From the NCBI RefSeq assembly GCF_000176035.2, contig NC_015675.1:5956001-6020000 (forward strand): DNA of 64,000 nt, given 5' to 3'. This document shows positions 62,540-64,000 of the stretch, one piece after another. Numbering within the stretch: the first letter of the stretch is position 1; each line of letters starts with the position of its first letter. The notes beneath the pieces were generated by a model, which saw only the letters and a program-made list of their open reading frames with translations, made no database searches and was not told the DNA's origin. Source of the DNA: Mesorhizobium opportunistum WSM2075. GTDB lineage: Bacteria; Pseudomonadota; Alphaproteobacteria; Rhizobiales; Rhizobiaceae. The position numbers and the translations under genes are program-made.

Positions 62540-63856
62540 TCACCATTGCGACAAGGCGCGATCGAGCGTCTCAGCCAGTTGCTCGGCATTGTCCCTGGCA
62601 AATGGCAAAGGCGGCCTGATCTTCAGCACATTGCCGCGCGGGCCGCAGGACGAGATCAGCACGCCGTCCTGGCGCATGGCTTCGACCACCGCCGCTGTCT
62701 TGGTGGCGGCCAGCGTCTCGTCGCCCTCCGCCGTCAGTTCGACGCCGAAATAAAGGCCGTTGTGCCTGACGTCTGCAACCATGCCGTGCCGGCTCTGCAG
62801 CGCGCGAAGCAGCTCCCCGGTATAGGCGCCGACATTGCGCGCGTTCTCGATCAGCCCCTCGCCTTCGATCACGTCGAGCACGGCGATACCGACGGCGGCC
62901 GCCACCGGATTGCCGCCGAACGTGTTGAAGTAACCGGTGTTCGAACCGAAGGAGGCGACAAGCTGTGGCCGCACGATCACCGCGCCCATCGGATGCCCGT
63001 CGCCGATCGGCTTGCCCATGGTGACGATATCGGGCTCGATGCCGTAATTGGCGAAGCCCCACATGCCCTGGCCGAGCCGGCCGAAGCCCGACTGGACCTC
63101 ATCGGCAATGACGATGCCGCCGGCCCTCCTGACGTGATCGGCTGCCTCGCGCATCGCCGCCGCGTCGGGAAAGAAGATGCCGTCGCTGGAGAAGGCCGAG
63201 TCGAGAAGCAACGCCGCCGGACGGATGTTTTGCGCACGCATGTCCTCGATGGCGGCGGCGACATTTCTGGCGAAATCGCGCGCGGCGCGGCCATGGTCGC
63301 GAAACGTGTCCGGCGCTGCCACGGTCCGATGCTGCGCGGGCACGCCCTTTGCCCCGACCGCCGCCGGCGAGAGCTGCGCGGTGGCGATCGTGGCGCCGTG
63401 ATAGGCGAAGTCGGTGATGATGACGCCGGTGCCACCGCTGGCATGCTGGGCAATGCGGATGGCGAGATCGTTGGCCTCGCTGCCGGTGCAGGTGAACATG
63501 GCGTGACCAAGATGGGCCGGAAGCATGCCGAGCAGTTTTTCAGCGTAGTCGAGGATGATCTCGCTGAGATAGCGCGTGTGGGTGTTGAGCGTGGCGGCCT
63601 GCCCCGATAGCGCCTCGACGACGCGCGGATGGCAGTGTCCAATCGAGGCGACATTGTTGTAGGCGTCGAGGAATTTGCGGCCCTGCGCATCGTAGAGCCA
63701 GACGCCGCTGCCGCGCACCAGATGGATCGGGTTGCGGTAGAAGGCGCGGTAGGTCGGGCCAAGCAATCTGGCGCGGCGTTCGAGCAACGCGCGCTCTTGC
63801 GCCGAAGCGCCGGCATCGGCAGAGGCATTGGCGGGCAAGGACTGGGACACGAGCAT
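62540..63856 (-). CDS. Class III pyridoxal-phosphate aminotransferase (AGXT2-like)
   Basis: A 438-residue PLP enzyme. The PLP lysine is K282 (VTMGKPIGDGHP), the cofactor-binding aspartate D252 is in ADEVQSGFGR, and FTCTGSEANDLAIRIA forms the phosphate cup. The stretch DAYNNVASIGHCHPRVVEAL and NTHTRYLSEIILDYAEKLL is typical of the AGXT2 branch, which contains omega-aminotransferases and the phospho-lyases for ethanolamine phosphate and phosphohydroxylysine. The ATG lies directly after the stop of the preceding gene. Confidence 0.9.
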   Translation of the reverse strand: MLVSQSLPANASADAGASAQERALLERRARLLGPTYRAFYRNPIHLVRGSGVWLYDAQGRKFLDAYNNVASIGHCHPRVVEALSGQAATLNTHTRYLSEIILDYAEKLLGMLPAHLGHAMFTCTGSEANDLAIRIAQHASGGTGVIITDFAYHGATIATAQLSPAAVGAKGVPAQHRTVAAPDTFRDHGRAARDFARNVAAAIEDMRAQNIRPAALLLDSAFSSDGIFFPDAAAMREAADHVRRAGGIVIADEVQSGFGRLGQGMWGFANYGIEPDIVTMGKPIGDGHPMGAVIVRPQLVASFGSNTGYFNTFGGNPVAAAVGIAVLDVIEGEGLIENARNVGAYTGELLRALQSRHGMVADVRHNGLYFGVELTAEGDETLAATKTAAVVEAMRQDGVLISSCGPRGNVLKIRPPLPFARDNAEQLAETLDRALSQW

Positions 63857-64000
63857 CTACTCCGGATTGGAATGGTGGAGGAAATAGCGGCGGGTATCCG
63901 CGGACGACAGCCCGTCCAGCCGTTCGAGCGACGCCCAGACCTCGGTGATGAGGCGCAGCACATAGTCGCGCTTGGCCGGGAATCGTTCCGCCTGCCAGCT
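63857..64000 (-). CDS. C-terminal fragment of an unidentified protein
   Basis: An open frame enters from the right edge of the window and ends at TAG (63859-63857), immediately before the aminotransferase ATG, giving the last 47 residues (ending TRRYFLHHSNPE). The helical, charged sequence (PAKRDYVLRLITEVWASLERL) could be the tail of an aminoglycoside-phosphotransferase-like kinase, which often precedes AGXT2-like enzymes, but the fragment is too short to decide. Confidence 0.6.
   Translation of the reverse strand, partial: SWQAERFPAKRDYVLRLITEVWASLERLDGLSSADTRRYFLHHSNPE

Overview
The window is high-GC, gene-dense DNA that reads as the chromosome of a rhizobium, most likely Mesorhizobium or a close Phyllobacteriaceae relative. 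The evidence is the dctA/dctBD pair with a sigma-54 promoter, a pcaDCHGB operon divergent from pcaQ with a PcaQ-type box, several families of short palindromic intergenic repeats of the rhizobial kind, and many ABC importers for organic nutrients. I see no rRNA, tRNA, CRISPR array, transposase or phage gene. About 60 protein genes fill the window, often with 1-4 base overlaps that mark operons.

Layout. 1-6192 (+): a peptide-type ABC importer (end of binding protein, two permeases, one fused double ATPase), a penicillin-binding/beta-lactamase-fold serine hydrolase and AnmK; together they look like cell-wall peptide and anhydro-muramic acid salvage. A GNAT acetyltransferase converges on anmK. 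6670-11587: dctBD (-) and dctA (+), with DctD sites and a -24/-12 promoter between them. 11648-23269 (-): a long sugar regulon (aldolase, PfkB kinase, ABC importer, two TIM-barrel isomerases, Gfo/Idh dehydrogenase, hydrolase, Rpe-like epimerase, ROK kinase) facing a DeoR regulator. 24458-30163: a Gfo/Idh dehydrogenase and esterase, a LacI regulator, and a PfkB kinase + GatZ/KbaZ-type pair fitting D-tagatose 6-phosphate metabolism.

30173-44128 (-): the most unusual region. A GntR regulator (44352, +) faces an operon of FAA-family hydrolase, alpha/beta hydrolase, amidohydrolase, branched-chain-type permeases, binding protein, LivG ATPase, and a LivF ATPase fused to a Tm-1-like (UPF0261) domain. 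Below it lie a flotillin-like coiled-coil protein, a stand-alone SRPBCC protein and an SRPBCC-quinone oxidoreductase fusion. The substrate is unknown.

45113-50935: pcaDCHGB-pobA (-) and pcaQ (+), converting 4-hydroxybenzoate and protocatechuate to beta-ketoadipate. 51015-52415: a GlcD-like FAD oxidase. 52629-61845: a second branched-chain-type importer split over two divergent operons, one starting with a GntR regulator and carrying DUF3830, TIGR04076, aldo/keto reductase, SnoaL-like and binding-protein genes, the other carrying livG-F-H-M and a DAO-family FAD oxidoreductase. 61873-64000 (-): the end of an unidentified gene, a class III aminotransferase and a GntR regulator.

The common theme is uptake and breakdown of plant- and soil-derived acids, sugars, aromatics and amines, each module with its own regulator. 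The best candidates for undescribed biology are the LivF-Tm-1 fusion operon and the SRPBCC-oxidoreductase fusion beside it. All family calls are from reading the sequence; no database search was run.
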